Source: Pseudoalteromonas luteoviolacea (GTDB lineage: Bacteria; Pseudomonadota; Gammaproteobacteria; Enterobacterales; Alteromonadaceae). Taken from it: DNA of 64,000 bases. Where the stretch lies: NCBI RefSeq assembly GCF_001750165.1, contig NZ_CP015411.1:366501-430500 (forward strand), given 5' to 3'. This document shows, piece by piece, positions 53,701-63,600 of this stretch (positions are counted from its first letter, which is position 1; each line of letters starts with the position of its first letter). The position numbers and the translations under genes were made by a program. The notes under the pieces are model-generated. The model ran no database searches and was not told where the DNA came from. It worked only from the letters and a program-made list of their open reading frames with translations.

Positions 53701-56700
53701 CCTTCGTTACCTTGGACGCACAGATGAACAAGTTAAACTGCGAGGCTATCGAATTGATTTAGAGGCTATATCACAGTTTATTTTGGCAATAGATGGGCTA
53801 GTTGATTGTGCACTGACCGTGGATGATAGCGGGCAGACTCTTGTTGCTCATATTTTGTGGCAGAATGAGCCCTGTTGTAATACACCGCAATTGCGGCAAC
53901 ATCTGATGGCGTTATTACCTGGGTATATGATACCCGCGGCGTTTCATACTGTGACGACCATGCCTTTAACCCGTAATGGAAAAGTAGATAAAGTCGCTTT
54001 AATTGCAGCTTTTGAAGCGTCGCAGCGACAAGAAGCGCAAAGCAGCGTGATAGCTCAACAGCAAGTGCAGCTGACACCGAGCCAACAAACGCTGATGGCT
54101 TTTTTTCAAGCAACGCTACCAACCACACAAATTGGCTTAGAAGACAGCTTTTTCGAGCTCGGTGGTCACTCTTTATTAGCGATTAAACTGGTTAGTCAAA
54201 TTCGTCAACAAATGGAAGTTGATATTACCCTCGCGCAACTATTTAAGACCCCAAGTGTACAGGCGCTCGCAGACGCACTGCCCAGTTTTGATAAGTTAGT
54301 CAGTGGTGATGAGATCCCCATTGTGCCGCGTACACAAACTCTCCCTCTTTCTTTTTCTCAGCAGCGATTATGGTTAATTGATCAGTTACAAAATGGCAGT
54401 AGTCAATATCATATGCCAGCCAGCTTTATTTTCACTGGTGACTTAGAGCTTTCGGCATTTAATGCCGCATTAGCCAGTATTATCGCGCGTCACGAAGTAT
54501 TGCGCAGCATCATATTGCCTGGCGCGAGTAACGAGTCTCCAGAACAGTTAGTGAGAGAGCAGGTTGAAGTACCTTTGATCTTTGAAGATATCTCAATGTT
54601 AGATGATGATGAAAAAGACCATAGGGAAAACCAACTTAAATCACAGTTTTGCCAAAAAACCTTCGATTTAAGTCAGGATGTTATGTTGCGCGTTACAGTC
54701 ATAAAACGTGCTGAGCAGCGCTATTGGGTGCACTTCAATATGCATCATATTGCCAGTGATGGTTGGTCTATGGCGATTTTAGTTAAAGAGATTATCGCAT
54801 TTTATCGCCACCACAGAGGTGAAGCGGGCTTTCAACTTCCCCATACGATGACACAGCCATTGTCAGTTCAATATGCGGATTTTGCGCATTGGCAAAGAGC
54901 GCATTTCACACCAGAAAAGCAGCAAGTTGCTATAACGTATTGGCGTGAGCAACTAGCAGATTGCCCTCCGGTACACCAATTGCCACTCGATTTTGCCCGC
55001 CCAAAAGTGCAAGCGCTGGCTGCACAGCAATTTAAAGTTAAGTTAGATGAAGCAACAACCTCAGCTATTAAGTCTCATTGCCAAGCTGAGTCAGTGACCC
55101 TGTTTATGTGGTTACACAGCGTGTTTTCGCTGTTGATGATGCGTATGAGTGGCGAACAAGATGTGGCGATTGGCTCGCCAGTTGCAGGACGAACGCAAAA
55201 GCAGCTCAATGACTTAATTGGCTTTTTTGTAAATACGGTGGTGATCCGCTCCAAAGCAGATAAGCACCTCACGTTTAACCAGTACCTTGCAAAGCAAAAA
55301 ATGGTGATTTTAGATGCGTATAAACACCAATCGCTGCCGTTTGAACAAGTGGTTGAAGCGGTAAAGCCCGAACGTAGTTTAAGCCACCAGCCACTATTTC
55401 AGATTTTATTTGCGCTCCAAAATAACGAAATTGTCGATGTTGCCTTACCAGGGTTGCATATTGAAGAAGCGCCTCTTGAATCATTGAATCTCAAATTTGA
55501 TTTAGAGGTCAATGCCATAGAGCTGGGAGCAGAAATTGAATTTGAGTGGCGTTACAGCAGTGCTCTGTTTAATGAAAGTACCATTATGGCAATGGCAGGG
55601 GCTTTTAATGTACTTGTCGACGCGGCGTTATCTGGTCCTGATTGGTCAGTGAGTCGCTTGGCCATTTTAACATCTGAACAGCAGCAATTATTGACCGAAG
55701 AGGCCGTACATATCTGCGAACATGATACACCAGTTTGTTTGCATGAGCGTTTTGAAAATGTGATGTATATGCACAAGGACAAAGTCGCTGTCATGGATGC
55801 TGATGGTCATGCTGTCAGTTATGAAGCGCTTTGGCAGCGTGCTGGGTGTCTGGCTGCTCATTTATTGGCACATGGTGTCGATGCTGATGATAAGCTGGCT
55901 GTGTGCTTATCTCCTAGCGCGGATATGGTTGTTGCATTACTTGCCGTATTACGCGCCGGATGTGCGTATGTACCGATTGATCCTAAATTGCCTGCAGCAC
56001 GCATTCAATATATTTTGCAAGATAGTGGGTCGATTGGTGTGATCAGCTGTGATGAATTATTGCGTGGGTTGGCTAATTTGTCAGACTCCATTGCGCAGTC
56101 ACCACTGACTTTGTTTTCAATTAACGACTCAGTCAACTGGCCAGCTGCGAGTGAGCAAAACGAGCTACCCAAGCCCCATGTCGATGCGCTGGCCTATGTG
56201 ATTTATACCTCGGGGACCACAGGGCAGCCTAAAGGTGTGCAAATCAGTCACCAAAACCTGCATCATTATCTGTCATTCGCTATCAGAGAGTACACGAATT
56301 GTACCTTGTCACGGGCTATCGTGAGCACTCCTGTTGCATTCGATGCCACTGTCACTTCTTTATGGGGCGGTCTGCTTGCAGGTTTAGGTGTTGAACTATT
56401 AGATGATGATTCCTTACTGCCTGAACTTGCTAAGCGTTTATTTAGCAATGATTCCTACTTGTTAAAAGTGACTCCTGCGCACCTTAAAGGTGTATTAGAA
56501 GTGGCAAATCAATTGTCTTTAACACGCCAATTTAATGGGCAGCACCGAGTGGTCATTGGCGGTGAGGCATTATCATGCCAATTGCTCAAAGCACTTGATA
56601 TCTTTTTGCCTAATACACAATGGTTCAATGAATATGGCCCAACAGAGGCCACGGTAGGCACCAGCGCGTATCGTTGTGACAGTGATATCATCGACAAGCT

Positions 56701-57634
56701 CATTGGGTCCGGTCAGTATGATGTGCCGATTGGTCAAGCCATGCCATACAGTCATTGTGTGGTGTTAGATGAACTACAGCAATTTGTACCAAATGGCGTG
56801 CTGGGGGAATTGTATGTATCTGGAGATGCCATCAGCGATGGCTATTTAGGTAAACCCGAACTGACAGCAGAAAAGTTTAATGTACTGTCGCTACCGTCAT
56901 CAGGACAAACAGTGCGTTTTTATCGCACAGGTGATAAAGCAAAATGGCAATTTGATGAAGCGTCGAAAGCGATGCAATTACGGTTTGCAGGACGTATTGA
57001 TCAGCAAGTGAAATTGCGCGGTTATCGCATCGAATTGGACGAAATTGCGTATTATTTGGCACAGCAAGTAGACATCAAAGAAGCTCAGGTGTTGTTAAAT
57101 GAGAAGGGCGACAATATCGAAGCTTTTGTTGTGCTTGAAAATGACAATCAAACAGCAACATTGCCGCAGTTGGTAGATGAGATACGCGGCATTCAATATT
57201 GTGAGCAGCTTGCATTGCAGCTACCCACTTACATGTTGCCGCACCGCTTTATTCAAGTCCCAAATTTGCCTTTGACCAGTAATGGCAAGTTGGATATTCG
57301 TACATTGAGAACTTGGGCGCAGCAGTGCCAAAGCAAGGCCGAGGTGGTTGTGCCAAGCACAGATCTTGAAATAGCGCTGCATCATATTTTTGCTACTGTA
57401 CTGACGGTGGATGAGTTTGGCATTACAGATAACTTCTTTACACTGGGCGGGCATTCTTTGTTGGCAATTCAATGTGCCGGGTTAATTCAAGAGCAGTTGC
57501 ACATTACTGTGCCGATGCGGGTATTGTTTGAGCGACCCACTATAACCGCGTTGGTGAAGTGGATCCGGATCCATACTACTTATGAACAAGCTCAGTGTAG
57601 TGATAGTGATTCGTCAGAGGAGATGTTCCTGTGA
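47762..57634 (+). CDS. trimodular NRPS: docking-(C-A-T)x3, predicted Asp, Asn-like, Asn-like
   Basis: A 3290-aa protein beginning 2 bp after the previous stop. Residues 1-60 are a TubC-type N-terminal docking domain (IETLLAELDGQGIFVYVQDG). Three C-A-T modules follow. C domains carry intact HHxxxDG (first at His192-Gly198, MHHIVADGWS; later MHHIISDGWS and MHHIASDGWS). T serines are Ser1052, Ser2137 and Ser3232, all in GGHSLLA. A-domain codes read by alignment to GrsA positions are DLTKIGHIG (close to the Asp code DLTKVGHIG), DATKIGEVG and DATKVGEVG (most like Asn codes with Leu236 changed to Ala). No epimerase or methyltransferase domains are inserted. The last bases overlap the next start by 4 bp. 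Confidence 0.93.
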   Translation: MENPAIETLLAELDGQGIFVYVQDGRLKLRSRQSEIPPQKLALIREHKQALIAYMQRHHQKVGKLSRAQQRIWFIEQYETQLNAYNMAGLLRLSKAHSAAQIESALNAVLQRYDVLRSQFKQQDGEVFQSVNRDAKLTLQVQSVAGDIDNEAAAQCLQGELTYQFDLESELLVRARLLVAQEQGQWLYVCMHHIVADGWSIRLFTQSLIDELAGQTEAQKALQYLDFVHWENKYQQSSAYQQQLSYWQQQLADLSVFELPTSVPREAHKQYQGAKLEASISRLQVQRFSALCKQLGVTPFAGFLGVFYALLYRYGQAEDITVGVPVLNRTHAEFEQVVGCFINTLPMRVRLHGQQPLQQILTQTHQLVKAGLEHQSVAVEEIIDALDLAKSTAHSALFQVLFNYNGIAERIVRNDSLSAELFDLDNHTAKYDLTLSITDDHDGVQLSLDYAKQLFDGRFVQQFIDDYIALIDMACRSTEQAIGQIPLSSSLSILGAAQPSTAPVNVIEGIYHSAQRHPERTALIQENADTEQGPSVMNYDALITQLEGVAQRLYALHQPTSSPLTLLVQRDIQSLIWMLGAMRAGIAYLPIDAATPVERISEIMSQAGSQRVLCTSEHLAQIEKLQEDGIDVFDISRLYAQSAQQSLPNMPLGEDIAYVMFTSGSTGKPKGAVISHHALASYVAGVSERVTFTQETRSAVVTGLATDLGLTGIFPVLIGAGSVLLCDSTEPELLVQTCHQHDVNLIKLTPSFAQALLPWLQQSTVNVTQWILGGEALSLPLVQQLRDLNLGARLFNHYGPTEACIGVCAFEIPTDHDLESIPIGAPFNHIRFAILDAQQQPVSAGVPGELYIGGESLANGYINASKVTEAAFVSLKVGDGDTARYYRTGDQVKRNFDGQVEFLGRLDKQFKINGFRVDIAEVESKLQALEQVQEVAVICRQAAQQNMLVGYFVPDGKRTELRLCESAIRQQLKLQLPAHMIPAYLIQQASLPKLSSGKINRRALESLSLSVSEETRAPQTPLHHQLLDIFATLTGCSGIGIDHSFFAIGGHSLLAMRLLNEVKAQCGVPLSLKHIFANPSIAELALCIESQEAQIEQLPVRPIAKQDSYPLSFAQQRIWFIDQMQEHSEQYHLQGAYHITGELDCERLERAFCSVVQAHPMLRFTFHQDAQGTAYQKDNTDKVFALKHDDLSAYEGSHQQRLIDDIVAADTKRGLDLSSDLMLRATLVKCNQASHMLLITMHHIISDGWSIAVLADALSHAYQASEQLNYAVEAPQFTYLDFIDWQRRVSDTENWQASLDYWREALAEIPQVHALPTDRARSNEAVQGGELACFDLPHSLKGEMNVFCQRHGYTRFQLLKTVFSLWMSRAQQQRDIVIATPVSGREMQVFEPIIGNFINTLLLRDKFTTATQFNEALQESKAQFLAAQAHQMVPFDVLVEALEVPRNLAIHPLAQVVFRVNTEVNETLRLQDLEVQLIPQTARSAKLDLEVCVIDDAKTCCIEWLFDTALWDTQSIADFHAQYVWVLEQCLANPNIALSQLTLLRPVDSQAFIRESQSIELVNPEVTSWAAQFSQVAHMHPNRTALSFEAQSWSYKEVERITNQLAYCLLEMAFEPQTRIALLLPEGPLTVIAMLGVLKAEHVFVPVHHDTPVKTLAHVISDANVMLTLALSESADKLIEAGSDFLPLDGALSEDSMLSSYPDTAIDSNDLPECEIPLAARDCYIIYTSGSTGQPKGVPINYGNLQGYLHHAVSNYMMSESQHTVMSTPAAFDATVTAIMPTLMSGGSLTILSQGVTLIPELIDKLWAKQATLFKLTPAHLRAVVSLTDDKSICETMHRLIVGGEALLSDLVIKFKEKLPNCHIVNEYGPTESTVGVCVFDIPATMPQAELASAPDVPIGSAIEGVTLLVVDEFDQPVARNMSGELLIAGNMVSQGYINQAELTAKKFTLRAITANHMQSVYRSGDVVKWQLDAHGSPKHLRYLGRTDEQVKLRGYRIDLEAISQFILAIDGLVDCALTVDDSGQTLVAHILWQNEPCCNTPQLRQHLMALLPGYMIPAAFHTVTTMPLTRNGKVDKVALIAAFEASQRQEAQSSVIAQQQVQLTPSQQTLMAFFQATLPTTQIGLEDSFFELGGHSLLAIKLVSQIRQQMEVDITLAQLFKTPSVQALADALPSFDKLVSGDEIPIVPRTQTLPLSFSQQRLWLIDQLQNGSSQYHMPASFIFTGDLELSAFNAALASIIARHEVLRSIILPGASNESPEQLVREQVEVPLIFEDISMLDDDEKDHRENQLKSQFCQKTFDLSQDVMLRVTVIKRAEQRYWVHFNMHHIASDGWSMAILVKEIIAFYRHHRGEAGFQLPHTMTQPLSVQYADFAHWQRAHFTPEKQQVAITYWREQLADCPPVHQLPLDFARPKVQALAAQQFKVKLDEATTSAIKSHCQAESVTLFMWLHSVFSLLMMRMSGEQDVAIGSPVAGRTQKQLNDLIGFFVNTVVIRSKADKHLTFNQYLAKQKMVILDAYKHQSLPFEQVVEAVKPERSLSHQPLFQILFALQNNEIVDVALPGLHIEEAPLESLNLKFDLEVNAIELGAEIEFEWRYSSALFNESTIMAMAGAFNVLVDAALSGPDWSVSRLAILTSEQQQLLTEEAVHICEHDTPVCLHERFENVMYMHKDKVAVMDADGHAVSYEALWQRAGCLAAHLLAHGVDADDKLAVCLSPSADMVVALLAVLRAGCAYVPIDPKLPAARIQYILQDSGSIGVISCDELLRGLANLSDSIAQSPLTLFSINDSVNWPAASEQNELPKPHVDALAYVIYTSGTTGQPKGVQISHQNLHHYLSFAIREYTNCTLSRAIVSTPVAFDATVTSLWGGLLAGLGVELLDDDSLLPELAKRLFSNDSYLLKVTPAHLKGVLEVANQLSLTRQFNGQHRVVIGGEALSCQLLKALDIFLPNTQWFNEYGPTEATVGTSAYRCDSDIIDKLIGSGQYDVPIGQAMPYSHCVVLDELQQFVPNGVLGELYVSGDAISDGYLGKPELTAEKFNVLSLPSSGQTVRFYRTGDKAKWQFDEASKAMQLRFAGRIDQQVKLRGYRIELDEIAYYLAQQVDIKEAQVLLNEKGDNIEAFVVLENDNQTATLPQLVDEIRGIQYCEQLALQLPTYMLPHRFIQVPNLPLTSNGKLDIRTLRTWAQQCQSKAEVVVPSTDLEIALHHIFATVLTVDEFGITDNFFTLGGHSLLAIQCAGLIQEQLHITVPMRVLFERPTITALVKWIRIHTTYEQAQCSDSDSSEEMFL

Positions 57635-60600
57635 TAACGAGTCAGACACTAGAACTTGAATCGCTTATTGCCGAAGCGCTAGATGCGGGCGTCACCTTGT
57701 ATGAAAAAGACGGCCGCTTGGCATTTCGTCAAAAAGGTGTTTTTCCTGAAGCGCTAAAAAGCAAGGTCATCGCCAAGAAAGCAGACTTAGTGGCCTACTT
57801 TCAACAACAGCAAACGCATACAATGACCGCGTATGATGGTGCGATTAGTCCGATAGCGCGCACTGAGCAGCTCCCGCTGAGCTTTGCACAGGAGAGTTTA
57901 TGGTTTATTGAGCAGCTCAATGGTGGCCAGCAGTATTACATGCCAGCCTCGTTTCGCTTAACCGGAGAGCTTGATGTTGATGCATTGAAATACGCCATTG
58001 GGCAAGTGATTGAGCGTCATGAAAGCTTGCGTTGTCAGTTTCTTGCTGGGGATGAGTCAAATGGTAAGCCCTATGCACGTATCATGCGAGACTTTGAAAC
58101 ACCGTTTGAATGGCTTGATGTTAGCCAGTTCTCAAATGATGAGAAAGCCGAGCAAATCGACAGCCATATTAAGCATTTTTGCACACAAGCACTTAACCTT
58201 GAAAGCGGCTGTTTAATCCGTGTTTTAGTCCTGTCTGATATGCATCAACACCGGTTATTTTTTAATATGCACCATATCGTTTCAGATGGTGCATCTATGA
58301 CGAATTTAGTGCACGAAGTGACGACCATTTACAACGTCGCTACGGGTAAGTTACAGGCACAATTACCTACTTTGGCGCTACAGTATGTCGATTATGCAGC
58401 GTGGCAGCGAGCACAGCTGTGTGATGAGAGCTTTGTGGCTCATCTGGCGTATTTTAAATCGCAATTAGCTGGCTTGGATCCACTGCAATCATTGCCGAGT
58501 GATAAGCCGAGAATGGCCGTGCAAACTGAGCAGGGTGCGCGCTATGTGCAATACCTATCTCATGATCTCACTAAGTGTATAGTTTCCCTATCTTCTGCGC
58601 AGCAGAATTCACTTTTTATGTGGCTGAGTAGCAGTGTCTTGCTGTTCATTGCGCGTTTGAACCAGCAGACTCGGGCAGTCATTGGCACGCCTGTACACGG
58701 GCGTGATAATCCTCAATTAGAGCACTTGATAGGCTTGTTTGTGAATACCTTAGTGATGCACGCTGAGGTCGATGAGCAACTTTCTTGTGAGCAATGGTTT
58801 GCAGCGCAAAAAGCGCGTAATTTAGCAGCGTTGGAATATCGTGCATTACCCTTTGATAAATTAGTTGAACATATAGAGCAGACGCGAGATTTAAGCCATC
58901 ATCCTGTGGTACAAATCTTATTTTCATTAACCCAACCGGATGAACAAACTCTGACGCTAAATGGGCTTGAGGTGGAAGAGTGCAAAGCATTAGATGCACA
59001 GAGCGTTGCGGTTAAGTGTGACCTAGAGCTACATGCCCAGTTCGAAGGTGAAGCCTTGGTTATTCACTGGAAGTATGACAGTGATCTGTACCACAGGGAA
59101 ACGATTCAAAATTGGGCAAGCAGCTTTGCAGTGATGCTCGAAGGCATAGTAAATCACCCGACTATGGCGGTTGGGGATGTGCCCTTATTGGATGCATCAC
59201 ATGCCAATCAACTGCTATCTCAGCCACAGTGCCAAACGAGTTGGCCACAGCAACACAGCATCGTCTCGTTATTTGAACAGCAGATCATCAATGTAGGCTT
59301 GCGCACTGCGGTGACTGATGGCACCTCTTCACTGACTTATACCCAACTTGGGCAGCGCATTGATGCCCTCGCCTGTGCGTTAATTGCTGAAGGCGTAAAA
59401 CCTCAGCAGTTAGTCCCTGTGAGTATGACGCGCAGCACCGATATGGTGGTTGCATTACTGGCGATTCTAAAAGCGGGTGGTGCTTATGTCCCTATCGACC
59501 CAAGTTACCCACAAGAGCGAATTGAGTACATCCTATCGGATATTAACAGTGATTTACTGGTGTGTGATGAGCAAAGTGTTGCGTTGTTTTCCCAGCTTGC
59601 AGTGCGGTGCATTGTCGCAGAAAGAGCGATTGACGCGCACAGTGGTCGTCAATTTGTTGCGCCAAAGGTACAGCCGGATCATCTTGCCTATGTGATCTAT
59701 ACCTCAGGTACTACAGGCAAGCCCAAAGGGGTGCAAATAGAGCATCGCCATGTCGTACGTTTGCTGTTTACTGAGCCGAGCTTATTTGATTTTAATCAAC
59801 AAGATGTGTGGAGTCTATTTCACTCGTTTTGCTTTGATTTTTCAGTTTGGGAAATGTACGGCGCACTTTTATTTGGCGGTAAGTTGGTGGTGGTTGACAC
59901 CCATACGGCAAAAGATACAGAGGCGTTTGCTAAGCTATTACTGCGCGAAGGTGTGACGGTATTAAATCAAACGCCCAGTGCGTTTTATGTGCTGCAAAGC
60001 TGTATGCAGCGGCAGGTCGAGGAAACACATCAATGGCCTGCAATTCGCTACGTGATTTTTGGTGGCGAAGCGCTGCAACCGAGTAAAATCAAGCCATGGC
60101 GCACGCTGATGCCAGCATGTCACTTGATCAATATGTACGGGATCACTGAAACCACGGTACATGTCACATTTAAGCATTTAAGCGATGAAGATCTTGCCCT
60201 TGGCCAAAGCAACATAGGTAAACCCATTCACACGACATCAAGCTATGTGTTAGACAAGCAGCAGCGTTTACTGCCGCAAGGGGCGATTGGTGAGCTATAT
60301 GTTGGCGGTGAAGGCGTTGCTCGCGGTTACTGGCAGCGCCCTGAACTCAATCAGCAGCGCTTTGTTGAACTGAATTTAGCAAAGTCACATTGTGAAAGGT
60401 TGTATCGTTCAGGTGATTTGGTGCGCCTGCTGCCGGGTGGCGAAATGACGTACATTGGTCGGATTGACGACCAAGTTAAAGTGCGTGGATACCGAATTGA
60501 GCTGGGCGAAATAGAAAATCAGATCAGGATGCACCCTTGGGTTGATGAAGCAGTAGTGATACTCAAGCAGCATCCAGTTAAAGGCGCTTACATTGCAGCA

Positions 60601-63600
60601 TTTATTACTGAAGGTGATGATGCGGCTTTTACTGATTTAAGTGCTCAACTGAATACATTTTTAAAAGCCACTCTACCTGATTTTATGCTGCCGAGTGTTT
60701 CACGCATCGTGCCTAAGATGCCACTGACAGTGAATGGCAAGGTAGATAAAAAAGCGTTGCTATCTTTAATTGAAATAGATAACGATAAAGCCCCCTTTGA
60801 AGCGCCCATCACACCTGTTGAAATTCAAGTTGCAGATGCGTTCAAGTTTGTATTGCAATGCCCCCATGAAGTTGGCTTGCAGGATGACTTTTTTACACTG
60901 GGCGGACATTCATTGCTGGCAGTAGAGCTGTGTTATTACTTGAAAGCACGCTTTGGTTTAGATGCTGTACTTTCCGAGCTGTTCCAATATTCTAGTGTTA
61001 AAGCATTGGCTCAACGATTGTCTGATAAAGCCTCTGTAAGCGAGATATCAGCTGAACCAGTATTGCAGTGTACACAGCAAACACAGGGCCCAGTTTCGTT
61101 TGCTCAGCAGCGGTTGTGGGCGCTAGATAATATTCAAGGTGCGCAGCAAGCTGCAGCTGTTTATCACGTTCCCATGTCATTTTTACTTAAAGGGAAATTG
61201 AATGTAAGTGCTTTTGAAGCCGCTTGGCAGCAGGTAATTCAGCACCATGCTATTTTAAGAACAGTGATCTATACAGATCAATCTGGCACACCGCAACAGC
61301 GCGTTCTCACCCATTTTTCTGCGCCTTTACAGGTGGAGGATGTCTCTGATAAGTCTACTCAGCAGAGTGACCTCGCGTGGTGCAAATTACAACGCGATGA
61401 TGACCAGCAGGCATTCGACCTTGAGCGAGATCTGATGATAAGAGTGTGTTTACTTCAGTTATCACAGAAGGCGTTTAAGTTACGTATCAATGTGCATCAT
61501 ATTGCCTGTGATGCGCACTCTTTACGACTTATCGTGGATGACCTTGCTGTTGCATATCAGCACGCGTGCGATGGCACTACAGCTGACTTGGGTTGTGAGG
61601 CTGTGGAACAAGTTACCTATCTTGATTATGCAATATGGCAGCAAGCACAGCTGCAAGACGTGACACATAAGGCGTTTTGGCGAAATTATTTGTCAGGGGC
61701 ACCTCAGGTGCATGAGCTGGCTTTAGATGGTGTGCGCAGTAAAAAGTCTCAGCCACTCGGAGCAAAGCACATCAGCCATTTTGATAGTACTTTATCTGAA
61801 CAAATCACTGAGCAATGTCAGCGCCTAGGGGTGAGTCACTTTATGTGGCTGCATACGCTCTTTTCTTTGTGTATTGCCCGTTGTAGTCAGGCCTCAGATG
61901 TGGTGGTTGGTTCGCCGTTTTCAGGGCGTCATCATGCTCAGCTGAAGGATATCGTGGGCTTTTTTGTCAATGTGCTGCCGATTCGCTTGCAGTTCACATC
62001 TGAGATGACGCTCAAAACGTTACTGACAGCGCAAAAAATGCAGATCTTAGCTGTACATAACCATCAAGCAGTGCCTTTTGAGCAAATATCAGCGCTTTGT
62101 GATTCACGCAAAGACTTAAGCCATCACAGCTTATTTCAGATCAGCTTTGCGTTTGATCCAAAGGAGCACACTGAGCTGACGCTAGGCGATATACAAGTCA
62201 GTGCATTGGACGAGCCCAATACTCAGGCAAAGTTTGAGCTTGACTTGAATTGTAGTGAACAACCGGATGGTATACGGCTCAATTGGGTGTATGACAAAAC
62301 CCTGTTTTCTCATCATGCAATTACAGGTTTGGCTGACGCGTTTGAAGTCATGGTAAAGGCTGCGGTGGACAACGTAGAACAGCGAGTAACTGAGCTGCCA
62401 TTGGTCCAAACTGCAACATGGCAAAAGCAGATGTTATACGGTGAGCAACACGCGCTGCGCTCGCCGAGTATACTGCAGCCTATCTGGGCTCATCTGAATA
62501 CCGTGTGTGCTAATCAAAGGGCACTTATCGACCTAGATGGCACATGTATGACTTATGGTGAGCTACTGTCAGCTGCCGAACAGCTTGCTGTGTATTTAAC
62601 TGAACTGGGTTTACACTCAGACGACCGGGTTATGGTCTGCCTTTCTGCTGGGAGTCGATGGGTGACCGCACTGCTTGCAGTGATGCGAGCAGGCGCATGT
62701 TATGTGCCAGTTGACCCTAGTTACCCAAAGTCTCGGATCCAATTTATTGCCAAAGATAGTAACTGTAAGTTTGTACTAACAAACTCCGAATCAATAAGCT
62801 TGTTTGTTCATAAGGAAGCTAACTCGGCCCAACTGATTGATGTAGAAGCCCTAGATGTGATGTCTATTCAAGGAGGGGCCTTGCCGCCGCTTCCTGCAAA
62901 TTCCGCGCAGCTGGCTTATGTGATCTACACCTCGGGTACCACAGGTCAACCAAAAGGGGTGATGAATACCCATCAAGGGTTGATGAATTTGTGCCAGTGG
63001 CATCAACGCGCGTTTTCCGTAGATAGCCACTCTGTCGCGACACAGACTGCAAGCGTGGCATTTGACGCAGCGGCATGGGAAGTGTGGCCTTATTTGATGG
63101 TGGGTGCGCAATTGGTATTTTTACCAAAAACGACCTTTAGTGATGCCCAGCAATTGACGCAAGCAATGCAAATTCACCAAGTAACCCATAGCTTTTTAGC
63201 CACACCGGTTGCACAGGCGGTTTTAGCTGACAGCGAGTTTAAACCGCAGTCATTGCGTTACTTGTTGGTCGGTGGTGACAAGCTCACGACAGTGGATACA
63301 GTAGGGTATCCATTTGCACTGATCAATAATTATGGGCCGACGGAAAGTGCTGTGGTCGCTACCTCTGGGATTGTCGACTCGGCTGTACTAACGCCAGATA
63401 TTGGCCTGCCCATTGATAATACCCAGCTACTCATTATAAATGCGCAGCAACAATTGCAACCTATTGGCGCAATCGGTGAGCTTTGCATTGCGGGCGCCAG
63501 TTTGGCGAGTGGATATCTGGGTCGCACAGCGCTTACTAATGAGCGCTTCATTAATTGGCGTGCGCCCACTGGTGAACCAATGCGGGTATATCGGACTGGA

